From positions 1 through 21,567 of the forward strand of contig CADCLH010000007.1 of the NCBI GenBank assembly GCA_902802215.1: a DNA stretch of 21,567 nucleotides, read 5' to 3'. Below the pieces are notes generated by a model. That model did no database searches. It was not told the DNA's origin and saw only the letters and a list, made by a program, of their open reading frames with translations. How positions within the stretch are numbered: position 1 is the stretch's first letter; every line of letters starts with the position of its first letter. This document shows, piece by piece, positions 15,747 through 21,567 of the stretch. The DNA is from Oscillospiraceae bacterium (GTDB lineage Bacteria > Bacillota > Clostridia > Oscillospirales > Oscillospiraceae). The position numbers were made by a program, and so were the translations under genes.

Positions 15747-15784
15747 AAAAACGGTGATCCCGGGAGAACGGGATCACCGTTTTT
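15747..15784. terminator. Bidirectional terminator between the HerA-like gene and the diguanylate cyclase gene
   Basis: A perfect 16-bp stem, AAAAACGGTGATCCCG (15747-15762) and its complement (15769-15784), with a GGAGAA loop. The A and T runs at the two ends allow termination in both directions; the flanking genes converge. Confidence 0.93.
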
Positions 15785-15833
15785 GTTGAGAGAAGACGCG
15801 GCGGCCTGCCGCATCGCTTTCCGCGAGGGCGCG

Positions 15834-17030
15834 TTATACGCCGGCTTCCTCGCGGGACCGGGTTCGGCGGTCTTTCCCGGAGAGAGCATAATACTTAGCC
15901 TTCGCCTCATACATGGCCCGATCCGCTTCCCTGACCAGCGCCTCGGCGGAAAGACCGGCGCGATCCTCCGCCAGCGCGAAGCCGGCCGAGAGATGCAGCC
16001 CACCGACCAGCCTGCCGGTCCAGGCGGCACACTCCGTATCCAGACGCCGCAGCGCGTCCGCCGCCTGCCCGCGGCTCATTTCGCCGAGCACGACGAATTC
16101 GTCGCCGCCGGTGCGGAAGCAGCGACCCAGCCCGTCGAACACCCGCTTGATGCACGCTGCCGCGCCGACGATCAGCTCGTCGCCCGCCTCGTGCCCCAGA
16201 CTGTCGTTGACGGATTTGAGACCGTCAATGTCCAGCATGACCGCGGCAAAGCCGTCCGGCAGCGGTCCGGCGTCGTCGCGGCGCTGCAGCTCGTTCGAGT
16301 AGGCGAGGCGGCTGTACAGCCCGGTCAGCGCGTCGGTCTCGATCTGCTCCTGCTGTCGGGACACGGTGTCGTCCGCCTCCTGCTGTGAATACTCCGAGAT
16401 GTGGATATACAGCAGCGCCGCGCCCATCGTCATCGAGAGATAGGCGACCCGGTAGCCGCCGGGCAGCGCCGCCTGGATCATAAAGCCGACGAGGACCAGC
16501 AGCAGGATCGCATACAGGGAAAAGCGGTTGCGCCTGCGGAACAGTCTGCCGTACATAAAAAACACCGTAATGACCATCAGGATGACGATCATGCACAGGG
16601 CCAGATAGGCCGGGTACAGGGGACCCTTGCTGTAAACGTGATGACTGTCGATCACAACCGTCAGACCGAAGAACGCGGATATGATCTGGAACACGGCGTT
16701 GAGCGCGAGAAGCCCGGCCAGAACGCCGGTCAGAAGCCAGCTTCTCCGGCTGTTGCGGTGCATCTGCATGACCAGCGCGCCGGTCGCCGTGGGCGTGAGG
16801 ATATAGTCCGCGCACTTGACGACCTGTAGAGCGGCCTTCGGCAGATCCTCCCGCCCGTTGAGCTGAAGGCCTACCCATTCCGCCAGCGCGGCCAGCGCGA
16901 TCAGCAGATAGGTCAGGTAGAAGAGCCGTTTTTTCTTCTCCGCGATCCGTCCGTTCTCCCGGATCAGGATGCACAGGACCAGAAGCATCAGCCAGATCAT
17001 GATGCAGACCGCGGTATAATAATTGTACAT
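15834..17030 (-). CDS. Membrane-bound diguanylate cyclase (GGDEF domain)
   Basis: A 398-residue protein that would make cyclic di-GMP from two GTP. Residues ~1-210 contain about six or seven hydrophobic segments forming an MHYT/7TM-like sensor of unknown type. The GGDEF domain runs from ~230 (ETDALTGLYSR) to ~385. Key residues are intact: MLDIDGLKSVND with D267 for metal, GHEAGDELI, and an exact TGGDEF (G308-F312). An RxxD triplet (RVFD, 296-299) exists but lies three residues further from GGDEF than the standard inhibitory site, so product inhibition may be absent (inference). AAGGAGGT sits 6 nt before ATG 17030, an almost perfect ribosome binding site. It is downstream of the small-protein gene, separated by a hairpin; no convincing promoter of its own was found. 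Confidence 0.92.
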   Translation of the reverse strand: MYNYYTAVCIMIWLMLLVLCILIRENGRIAEKKKRLFYLTYLLIALAALAEWVGLQLNGREDLPKAALQVVKCADYILTPTATGALVMQMHRNSRRSWLLTGVLAGLLALNAVFQIISAFFGLTVVIDSHHVYSKGPLYPAYLALCMIVILMVITVFFMYGRLFRRRNRFSLYAILLLVLVGFMIQAALPGGYRVAYLSMTMGAALLYIHISEYSQQEADDTVSRQQEQIETDALTGLYSRLAYSNELQRRDDAGPLPDGFAAVMLDIDGLKSVNDSLGHEAGDELIVGAAACIKRVFDGLGRCFRTGGDEFVVLGEMSRGQAADALRRLDTECAAWTGRLVGGLHLSAGFALAEDRAGLSAEALVREADRAMYEAKAKYYALSGKDRRTRSREEAGV

Positions 17031-17067
17031 GTGGCGACCTCCTTCCGGACGGAACGGAAAACACGGA

Positions 17068-17107
17068 GAGAGCCGGGAATGCCGAGAAATCGGCGTTCCC
17101 GGCTCTC
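17068..17107 (-). terminator. Hairpin (probable leaky terminator) between the small unknown gene and the diguanylate cyclase gene
   Basis: An 18-bp stem with a single G·T mismatch spans 17068-17085 and 17090-17107, with a four-base loop. On the minus strand it is followed by TCCGTGTTTTCC, a weak T-tract. It starts 8 nt after the stop codon of the 108-residue protein gene. Because the tract is poor and no promoter follows it clearly, partial read-through into the cyclase gene is likely. Confidence 0.65.
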
Positions 17108-17114
17108 ATCCCGC

Positions 17115-17441
17115 TTACGCGGGCTCGAAGGATTTGCTGAGCTCCTTCCCGTCGGCGTCGTATTCGATATCCTCCATGAGACGGGGATCGACATGGCTGC
17201 GCTTTTTGACCACCATGCCCTGCCCCTGATTGTTGAAGACCCAGATCTTGTAGCCGGGATAGGCGGGGTCCGGCTTGCGGAAAACGCCGGTCTCGTTCAG
17301 ACGGCAGAACTTCGCGCGCCCCTCGGCCGTGTCCAGCAGGTCGCCCGGACCGCTGTAATACAGCTCGTCCTGCGCCGCGTCCTTCTTGAACTGCTCCCAG
17401 TCCTTCTCGTCGACCTTCATCACATCGTTCGGTTCGATCAT
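17115..17441 (-). CDS. Small hypothetical protein (108 aa)
   Basis: I do not recognise this protein. It is soluble and acidic at the N-terminus (MIEPNDVMKVDEKDWEQFKKDAAQDELYY, read as a run of charged residues), with a compact aromatic-rich middle (DPAYPGYKIWVFNNQGQGMVVKKR) and a charged end (DPRLMEDIEYDADGKEL). There is no signal peptide or membrane helix. The ATG at 17441 is chosen over GTG 17450 because AAGGAG, which overlaps the stop codon of the DegV gene, is 8 nt upstream of the ATG and overlaps the GTG. It follows DegV by 12 nt and is probably its operon partner; a link to DegV function is only inference from position. The coding signal (length, spacing, ribosome site) is good. Confidence 0.75.
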   Translation of the reverse strand: MIEPNDVMKVDEKDWEQFKKDAAQDELYYSGPGDLLDTAEGRAKFCRLNETGVFRKPDPAYPGYKIWVFNNQGQGMVVKKRSHVDPRLMEDIEYDADGKELSKSFEPA

Positions 17442-17453
17442 GGCGCTCACTCC

Positions 17454-18302
17454 TTACTCCCGGATAAACAGCACGCCGAGCGTTTTCGGCCCGCAGTGCG
17501 AGGTCACCGTGCAGCCCGCCTTGGTGTTGTGCACCTCGGCGCCCGGAACGGCCTGCCGCACCATGTCCATCAGCTCCCGCACGGTCTGATCCGGCACCTC
17601 GCCGGAGTCGGTGATGAAAATGTGATTGGGGCGGATCGCCTTGCCTTCCAGCCGCTCGCGCACATACTGGCGGTAGACGCCCTCGATGCCGCCGCGGTAC
17701 TTCTTGTACACGCCGAGCCTGCCGTCCTTCATCTCGAGCCCGGGCTTGAGGTGCAGCAGGTTTGCCCCCAGCGCCGCGACGCCGGAGCAGCGGCCGCCCT
17801 TCCACATGAAGTCGAGCGTGTCCAGCACAAAGCTCGTGTCCACCTTGTCGGTCAGCGCGCGCAGGTGCTCCGCGATCTCGGCGGCGCCCATGCCGCGGTC
17901 CCGGCACTCCGCCCCCTCGATGCACAGCAGGCCCACGCCGGTCGAGAGCATGCGGCTGTCCACAACGTAGACGCCCTCCAGCTCCGCCGCCGCGATGCAG
18001 GCGTTGTTGCAGGTGGCGGACAGCTCCGCGCTGATGTCGAGATGGACGATCTCAAAGCCCTGCTCCGTCAGCGGCGTGAAGAAATCCAGAAACTGCTGGA
18101 TTCCCGGCGCGGAGGTCTTGGGCAGCGCGCCGTCCGCATGGTAGCGGGTGTAGATATCCGCGGTCGTGAACTCAACGCCGTCCAGATAGCTCCTGCCGTC
18201 GAGCAGGATCGTCAGCGGGATGATCCTGACGTCAAAGCGCTCCAGAAGCTCCGGCGAGAGATCGCAGGTGCTGTCGGCGGTAATGATGACGGGTTTTGAC
18301 AC
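17454..18302 (-). CDS. DegV family fatty-acid-binding protein (FakB-like)
   Basis: A 282-residue cytosolic protein of the DegV family, which holds one fatty acid; FakB members present it to FakA kinase for phosphorylation and use in phospholipid synthesis. The typical opening is VIITADSTCDLSPELLERFDVRIIPLTILLDG, read in blocks. Others are KTSAPGIQQFLDFF (about 62-75), the HLDISAELSATCNNA ligand-contact region, VYVVDSRMLSTGVGLL, and the C-terminal FITDSGEVPDQTVREL and THCGPKTLGVLF-like segment (SHCGPKTLGVLFIRE). The start is GTG 18302, 6 nt after the TGA of the upstream ligase-like gene. The only SD-like site lies within the end of that gene (GGGAG), so the two are probably translationally coupled. 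No fakA gene is in the window. Confidence 0.93.
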   Translation of the reverse strand: MSKPVIITADSTCDLSPELLERFDVRIIPLTILLDGRSYLDGVEFTTADIYTRYHADGALPKTSAPGIQQFLDFFTPLTEQGFEIVHLDISAELSATCNNACIAAAELEGVYVVDSRMLSTGVGLLCIEGAECRDRGMGAAEIAEHLRALTDKVDTSFVLDTLDFMWKGGRCSGVAALGANLLHLKPGLEMKDGRLGVYKKYRGGIEGVYRQYVRERLEGKAIRPNHIFITDSGEVPDQTVRELMDMVRQAVPGAEVHNTKAGCTVTSHCGPKTLGVLFIRE

Positions 18303-18308
18303 GGTATA

Positions 18309-19754
18309 TCACACTCCCATGGTCTGCCTGCTCTTGTCAGGCGAATACTCGTACGAACAGGCCAGGACGATGCCGGCCAGCAGGAAAAAGAACAGCTCGC
18401 GGAAATCGGTCAGCGCACGCTCGTCTGCGCTCGCTGTAAAGAGTATGGTCTCAAACAGGCCGTAAAACAGGATGCCCGAGATCGGAAGGACCAGCACCTT
18501 GATCATCGCGGGCGCTTCCGAGAAGAAAAGCTTTACCGCGCGCCGGATCAGCAGCACCATGAACGCCAGCACCAGCAGGAAGCCGGGGATCCCCGTCAGC
18601 ATCAGGACCTGCAGCAGCACGTTGTGCATGTGGAAGTAGGGGTAGGACTGATACTTGTGCGGGATCAGCATGATCTTGTCGCTGTACTTGCCGATCAGCA
18701 GGCGGAGCGGGTCCTCCCGGAAGGTGGGGATCGCGCTTAAATAGACCTCCTTGCGGTTGGAGAGGTTGGAGAGGCTGTCCTTCGTATCGCGGGCGTCCGC
18801 GAAGGTCTGACCGCCCTCCGTCTCCTCCAGAAAGAGATCGCCCATGAACGCGTCGGATGTGCGCTCGATGCTGACGTCCAGCGCGTTGTACAGCCTGGCC
18901 GTCCCGGAGGTCAGAACGTCAAAGCTCTTGTATGCCGCGGGAAGCGCGAGAAGCGCCGCAGCAAAAATGAGTGCGATGCGCAGCGCGCTTTTCTTCTGCC
19001 GGAGAGCGTGCACCCCCCACAGGACGAAAAGCATCGAAACATTGATCGAAGCCGCCAGCTTGACGGTGCGGCAGTAGCTGAAGGCCAGGGCCATATGAAA
19101 CACGCAGAAGGCGACGGCGATCGGGACGCGAAGTGCGGCCTTTTTCGCGCGGAAAAACGCGTAGATCATCATGCACCAGGACAGATAGAACCAGACAGAA
19201 GCAATGGTGCGGTTGGTCTCCCAGGCGACCATATAGATGAAACGGCTGCGGAAGAGGGTGTTCTCATCAATCCCGAATACCACGTTCTCGGGGGGAATGT
19301 AGAAGTACACGCCGAAAATCGCCGCGTAAAGGCCGAGAAGCGCCGTGATGAAATAGTAGATCGCAGAGACGGCAACGACCACGTCGAGCAGCCGCAGCCG
19401 CTCCTCCGGCTCGAGCAGCAGGCCGACCGGAAGGATCACACAGCAGAGCACGCGGCTGATCACCAGGTCCAGCTCGTTTTGCAGGTAGTAGTCGGTGTTC
19501 AGCAGGCGCGTGAGGAAGACCCAGATCGTATAATAAATGACAAGGCGGACCTCCGGCTTGCCGCGCAGACGGCAGACGAAAAAGTAGATCCCGGCCATGG
19601 CAAAGATCGCCGCGCGGCCGTAGGCCATATAGAGGTCGTTCCAGCGCTGCGGCGCGACCGGACATACCATATAGAATAAAAGCAGCGCGGCTGCAAAAAA
19701 GGCGAGGGTCCGGCGGAAGCTCCGCTCACCGGCGCCGGGTTGAAGAAGCTGCAT
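18309..19754 (-). CDS. O-antigen ligase-like (Wzy/WaaL-type) membrane protein
   Basis: A 481-residue polytopic membrane protein with about ten to twelve hydrophobic helices and one large outer loop (residues ~285-355). The C-terminal part shows the Wzy_C/O-antigen ligase pattern, with FSYCRTVKLAASINVSMLF in the middle and HMHNVLLQVLMLTGIPGFLLVLAF after the loop (the H-N-x-x-L and G-x-x-G elements). Such proteins join lipid-linked glycans to acceptors or polymerise them on the outer face; in Gram-positive bacteria they serve wall polysaccharide or protein glycosylation. ATG 19754 (MQLLQPGAGERS) is preferred to GTG 19763 because GGAG overlaps the GTG and lies 8 nt before the ATG. It heads an operon with DegV. 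The substrate is unknown. Confidence 0.8.
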   Translation of the reverse strand: MQLLQPGAGERSFRRTLAFFAAALLLFYMVCPVAPQRWNDLYMAYGRAAIFAMAGIYFFVCRLRGKPEVRLVIYYTIWVFLTRLLNTDYYLQNELDLVISRVLCCVILPVGLLLEPEERLRLLDVVVAVSAIYYFITALLGLYAAIFGVYFYIPPENVVFGIDENTLFRSRFIYMVAWETNRTIASVWFYLSWCMMIYAFFRAKKAALRVPIAVAFCVFHMALAFSYCRTVKLAASINVSMLFVLWGVHALRQKKSALRIALIFAAALLALPAAYKSFDVLTSGTARLYNALDVSIERTSDAFMGDLFLEETEGGQTFADARDTKDSLSNLSNRKEVYLSAIPTFREDPLRLLIGKYSDKIMLIPHKYQSYPYFHMHNVLLQVLMLTGIPGFLLVLAFMVLLIRRAVKLFFSEAPAMIKVLVLPISGILFYGLFETILFTASADERALTDFRELFFFLLAGIVLACSYEYSPDKSRQTMGV

Positions 19755-19792
19755 TCCAGGCACTCCACATGTTTTTTGATATATACTTGATT

Positions 19793-19821
19793 ATTCTACC
19801 ATAGCAGACTTCGCTTTGCAA
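19793..19821 (-). promoter_or_regulatory. Sigma-A promoter for the ligase-DegV operon
   Basis: On the minus strand, TTGCAA (19821-19816), 17 nt, TAGAAT (19798-19793), preceded by TGG (extended -10) and followed by AATC. It lies about 39 nt upstream of ATG 19754. It is nearly the same as the opposing promoter at 19867-19895. Confidence 0.75.
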
Positions 19822-19866
19822 GAACAGGACCCCCGCTTTTTAAAAACCGTCCTCCGCGCTGCGCTC

Positions 19867-19895
19867 TTGCAAAAGCGCAGACGGCGGGATAGAAT
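19867..19895 (+). promoter_or_regulatory. Sigma-A promoter for the tatD-like gene
   Basis: TTGCAA (19867-19872), 17 nt, TAGAAT (19890-19895), followed by AATC, 34 nt before the GTG start. The -35 sits inside a palindrome, CTGCGCT (19859-19865) / AGCGCAG (19874-19880), which could be an operator or an incidental hairpin. Confidence 0.75.
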
Positions 19896-19929
19896 AATCC
19901 CGATCATCGAGAGAGGGGAGGGGCGCAGC

Positions 19930-20697
19930 GTGTTTTTTGACACCCATGCCCATTACGACGACAAAGCCTTCGACGAAGACCGCGAGGACCTGCTTGCCGC
20001 CATGCGGTCGGCGGGCGTCGAGCTGATCCTGATCCCCGGCTGCGACGTCGAAAGCAGCAGGCGGGCCCTGGAGATCGCGCAGGGGTACGAGTATGTGGTC
20101 GCCGCGGTCGGGATCCATCCGGAGGAGCTCGCCGGCTGCCGGGAGGGCGATCTTGCCCGAATCGCGGAGATGACGCAGAACGTCCGCTGCGTGGCCGTCG
20201 GGGAGATCGGACTGGACTATTACTGGGACGCCAGCCGGAAGGAGGAGCAACGGGCGCTGTTTATCAGTCAGCTTGAGCTGGCGCTCGAGCGGGAGCTGCC
20301 CGTGATCGTCCACGACCGCGAGGCCCACGGGGACTGTCTGGAGATCGTCAGCCGCTATGACGGCCTGCGCGGCGTGTTCCACTGCTTCTCCGGCTCGGCG
20401 GAGATGGCCGCGGAGCTTCTCCGCCGGGGCTGGTATCTCGGCTTCGACGGACCGGTCACCTACAAAAACGCACGCAAGGCGATCGAGGTGCTGGAGCTCT
20501 GCCCGCTCGACCGTATCCTCCTCGAGACCGACAGCCCTTACCTCAGCCCCGTCCCGATGCGCGGCAGACGAAACGACTCCCGCAATCTGCGCTATATCGC
20601 TCAGAAGATCGGCGAGATCAAGGGGATTACGGAGCGGGAGCTCGCCTTGGCCGCGCGGGACAACGGCAGGAGACTCTTCGGGATCGGACAGACGTAA
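19930..20697 (+). CDS. tatD: TatD family metal-dependent hydrolase (DNase)
   Basis: A 255-residue metal-dependent TIM-barrel hydrolase. All metal-ligand motifs are present: DTHAHYDD with H6 and H8, VGIHPEE, VAVGEIGLDYY with E92, PVIVHDREAH with H128, GVFHCFSGS with H151, and LLETDSPYLSP with D201. Family members act as 3'-5' exonucleases or phosphoesterases on DNA and RNA ends. The start is GTG 19930 (MFFDTHAHYDD), with GGGGAGGGG about 6 nt upstream; the frame is open further upstream to 19816, but that part overlaps the promoter and lacks a ribosome site. In many Firmicutes tatD lies beside metG or rnmV/ksgA, which are not seen here. The gene is transcribed divergently from the ligase operon and appears monocistronic. 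The gene symbol is by family, not a proven orthologue. Confidence 0.93.
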   Translation: MFFDTHAHYDDKAFDEDREDLLAAMRSAGVELILIPGCDVESSRRALEIAQGYEYVVAAVGIHPEELAGCREGDLARIAEMTQNVRCVAVGEIGLDYYWDASRKEEQRALFISQLELALERELPVIVHDREAHGDCLEIVSRYDGLRGVFHCFSGSAEMAAELLRRGWYLGFDGPVTYKNARKAIEVLELCPLDRILLETDSPYLSPVPMRGRRNDSRNLRYIAQKIGEIKGITERELALAARDNGRRLFGIGQT

Positions 20698-20880
20698 AGA
20701 AAAAATTTTCCGGAAAATAAAAAACGGACGGGAACAATCTCTCCCTTACAGCGTCGTAAAAACAGAAACGCGGGGAGGCTGACAGCGACCGATCCGAAAA
20801 GGCGAAACAGACCGAAGAAAACCCGGAAAGCCTTGCGCGGCAAGGGTTTCGGCGACATGACGAGACAGAGCGTGTTACCG
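20698..20880. other. Non-coding stretch after tatD without a recognised gene
   Basis: No frame here has a convincing start, ribosome site and length. A short palindrome ATTTTCCGGAAAAT (20706-20719) follows the tatD stop but lacks a loop and is a poor terminator. A 6-bp hairpin CCTTGC-GCG-GCAAGG (20831-20845) has no T-tract. GACCGA occurs twice (in the 20790s and near 20810). A small RNA is possible but not supported. Confidence 0.5.
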
Positions 20881-20884
20881 AAAT

Positions 20885-20945
20885 GAAATTTTTTGAAATT
20901 TTTTGAGGTTTGGGTCTTGCTTTTTTGGCGGCGTTGCTGTAATAT
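20885..20945 (+). promoter_or_regulatory. Phased A/T tracts (UP-element-like) and sigma-A promoter for the LysM gene
   Basis: The decamer GAAATTTTTT is repeated exactly in tandem at 20885-20894 and 20895-20904, setting two T-tracts one helical turn apart, which is the arrangement of curved DNA. Just after it are TTGCTT (20917-20922), 17 nt and TAATAT (20940-20945). The tracts fall where an RNA polymerase alpha-subunit UP element would be expected, suggesting a strong promoter. Confidence 0.65.
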
Positions 20946-20977
20946 TATAGCCGAATCGTAATACTTTTTTTACTTTT

Positions 20978-21036
20978 CGCAGGCTGCGGCCCGGCAAACC
21001 GGCTGCGCCAAAGTCATCATTCCGCCCGAAAGGGTA
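20978..21036 (+). promoter_or_regulatory. Structured 5' leader of the LysM gene (riboswitch-like, unassigned)
   Basis: The roughly 100-nt leader can form a stem CGCAG (20978-20982) / CTGCG (21003-21007) closing an inner CCGG-CAAA-CCGG hairpin (20991-21002). A single-stranded CCAAAGTCATCATTCCG stretch follows, then a CCC-GAAA-GGG hairpin with a GNRA loop just before GTAAGTG and the ribosome site AGGGGGAG (21043-21050). The layout recalls a small riboswitch or structured leader, but it does not fit the classes I tried to match from memory. Confidence 0.45.
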
Positions 21037-21055
21037 AGTGTTAGGGGGAGCAACT

Positions 21056-21567
21056 ATGAAGAAAAGGCTCATCTGCATGCTGCTTTCCGTGCTGGTGATC
21101 GTATCTCTGTTCGCAGGGATCAGCGTCAGCGCGAGCGCAGAAACGGTATCGTACAGTACGATGACGTACCGTATGGTATCCGGAGACTATGTACTGAGGA
21201 TCTGCCAGAGGCTGGGACTCAACTACTATGTCTGCAAGACCTCCATTATGAAACTCAACAACATCACCAATGAAGACCAGTTTCGTCATCTGGCGGTCGG
21301 GAAGCTGCTTACGCTGCCCTCGACCGATGCGGACGCCGTGGTGATCACGACGGGGCACGGCTCCACCGCGAAGACCACGACCACCGCCACCACGAATACG
21401 GCGGTGACTTCCACGATCGCAGCGGCGACGCCGACCAAGGCGACGGTCTCGGCCAGCTCGTCCGGCGATCCGATCTGGTTCTGGATCGTCCCGTACGAGC
21501 TGCGCAGCGGCGAGACCATCAGCGACGCGATGAACGCCCTCGGCATGGAAGGCAATGCGTTCAGAGA
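21056..21567 (+). CDS. Secreted LysM domain-containing protein (partial, 3' end outside window)
   Basis: An open frame of 170 codons to the window end. Residues 1-28 are a clear signal peptide (MKKRLICMLLSVLVIVSLFAG, then ISVSASA before ET), so the protein is exported. Residues ~38-92 resemble a LysM repeat, which binds peptidoglycan glycan chains: YRMVSGDYVLRICQRLGLNY, then IMKLNNITNEDQFRHLAVGKLLTLP. A Thr/Ala/Ser-rich linker (TTTTATTNTAVTSTIAAATP, ~103-135) leads to WFWIVPYELRSGETISDAMNALGM, the start of a second LysM-like unit. The catalytic or other C-terminal part, if any, is lost. AGGGGGAG lies 5 nt before ATG 21056. Strong promoter features and a structured leader suggest high or regulated expression of an abundant wall protein. 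Confidence 0.88.
   Translation, partial: MKKRLICMLLSVLVIVSLFAGISVSASAETVSYSTMTYRMVSGDYVLRICQRLGLNYYVCKTSIMKLNNITNEDQFRHLAVGKLLTLPSTDADAVVITTGHGSTAKTTTTATTNTAVTSTIAAATPTKATVSASSSGDPIWFWIVPYELRSGETISDAMNALGMEGNAFR

Noticed and set aside
16225..17925. Minus-strand open frame of 566 codons in another frame across the cyclase, small-protein and DegV genes
   Set aside because: It overlaps three genes with clear motifs and is Arg/Gly-rich low-complexity sequence typical of an out-of-frame reading.
17031..18299. Plus-strand open frame of 422 codons opposite DegV
   Set aside because: Antisense to a clear DegV gene; a His/Val/Arg/Ala-rich translation with no recognisable domain.
20698..20720. Terminator directly after tatD
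   Set aside because: The ATTTTCCGGAAAAT palindrome is AT-rich, leaves no loop and is followed by A rather than T residues.
20978..21010. Cyclic di-GMP class I riboswitch suggested by GGCAAACC
   Set aside because: The shared octamer is not followed by the expected tetraloop hairpin and ACGCAAAGC segment, and the GGCAAACC here is better explained as part of a CCGG-CAAA-CCGG hairpin.
1..21567. CRISPR arrays, transposases, integrase or attachment sites, tRNA and rRNA genes
   Set aside because: None seen: no regularly spaced repeats, no transposase or recombinase frames, and no tRNA or rRNA-like sequence was recognised on either strand.

Overview
The window is GC-rich, densely coded bacterial DNA. 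Genes are spaced closely, Shine-Dalgarno sites are strong (AAGGAGGT, AGGGGGAG), GTG and TTG starts are frequent, promoters are of the sigma-A type with 17-bp spacers, and genes for DegV, LysM and VTC-domain proteins are present. Together these suggest a high-GC member of the Clostridia, most likely an Oscillospirales/Ruminococcaceae-like gut bacterium. That assignment is inference from gene content; there is no rRNA or other decisive marker.

Layout, left to right. (1) 1-1394, minus strand: a B3/B4 (PheRS-beta-like) domain protein followed by a YihY/BrkB-type membrane protein that is cut by the window edge. (2) 1598-4879, plus: a three-gene operon behind a near-consensus promoter, encoding a VTC-type polyphosphate polymerase domain protein, a DUF4956 membrane protein and a Cthe_2159-type beta-helix carbohydrate-binding protein held in the membrane at both ends; it closes with a strong terminator. 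(3) 5129-9747, plus: a phosphodiester glycosidase (NAGPA-like), two tandem paralogous membrane-anchored proteins of exactly equal length (377 aa) with no recognised function, and a GT2-GtrA fusion glycosyltransferase. A perfect bidirectional hairpin ends the operon. (4) 9817-10614, minus: cdsA (phosphatidate cytidylyltransferase), convergent with the previous operon. (5) 10875-13913, plus: an MBOAT O-acyltransferase and an SGNH/DltD-like partner, preceded by an unusually stable 5' leader stem. (6) 14016-15731, plus: a HerA-like ATPase (DUF853/YjgR) with a charged coiled-coil tail, ended by another bidirectional terminator. (7) 15834-19754, minus: an O-antigen-ligase-like protein, a DegV lipid-binding protein, a small unknown protein and a membrane diguanylate cyclase. 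(8) 19930-20697, plus: a TatD-family nuclease, expressed divergently from region 7 by a promoter that nearly copies the opposing one. (9) 20698-21567, plus: a 357-bp non-coding stretch with phased A/T tracts, a promoter and a structured leader, then a secreted LysM protein cut by the window end.

The theme is the cell envelope: surface glycan transfer and trimming (GT2-GtrA, phosphodiester glycosidase, ligase-like protein), O-acylation (MBOAT plus SGNH partner), a polyanion/glycan-binding operon (VTC, DUF4956, Cthe_2159), lipid precursors (CdsA, DegV) and a LysM wall protein. The least explained part, and the best candidate for an undescribed system, is the glycosidase / paralog pair / GT2-GtrA operon. 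No mobile element, tRNA, rRNA or CRISPR array was seen.
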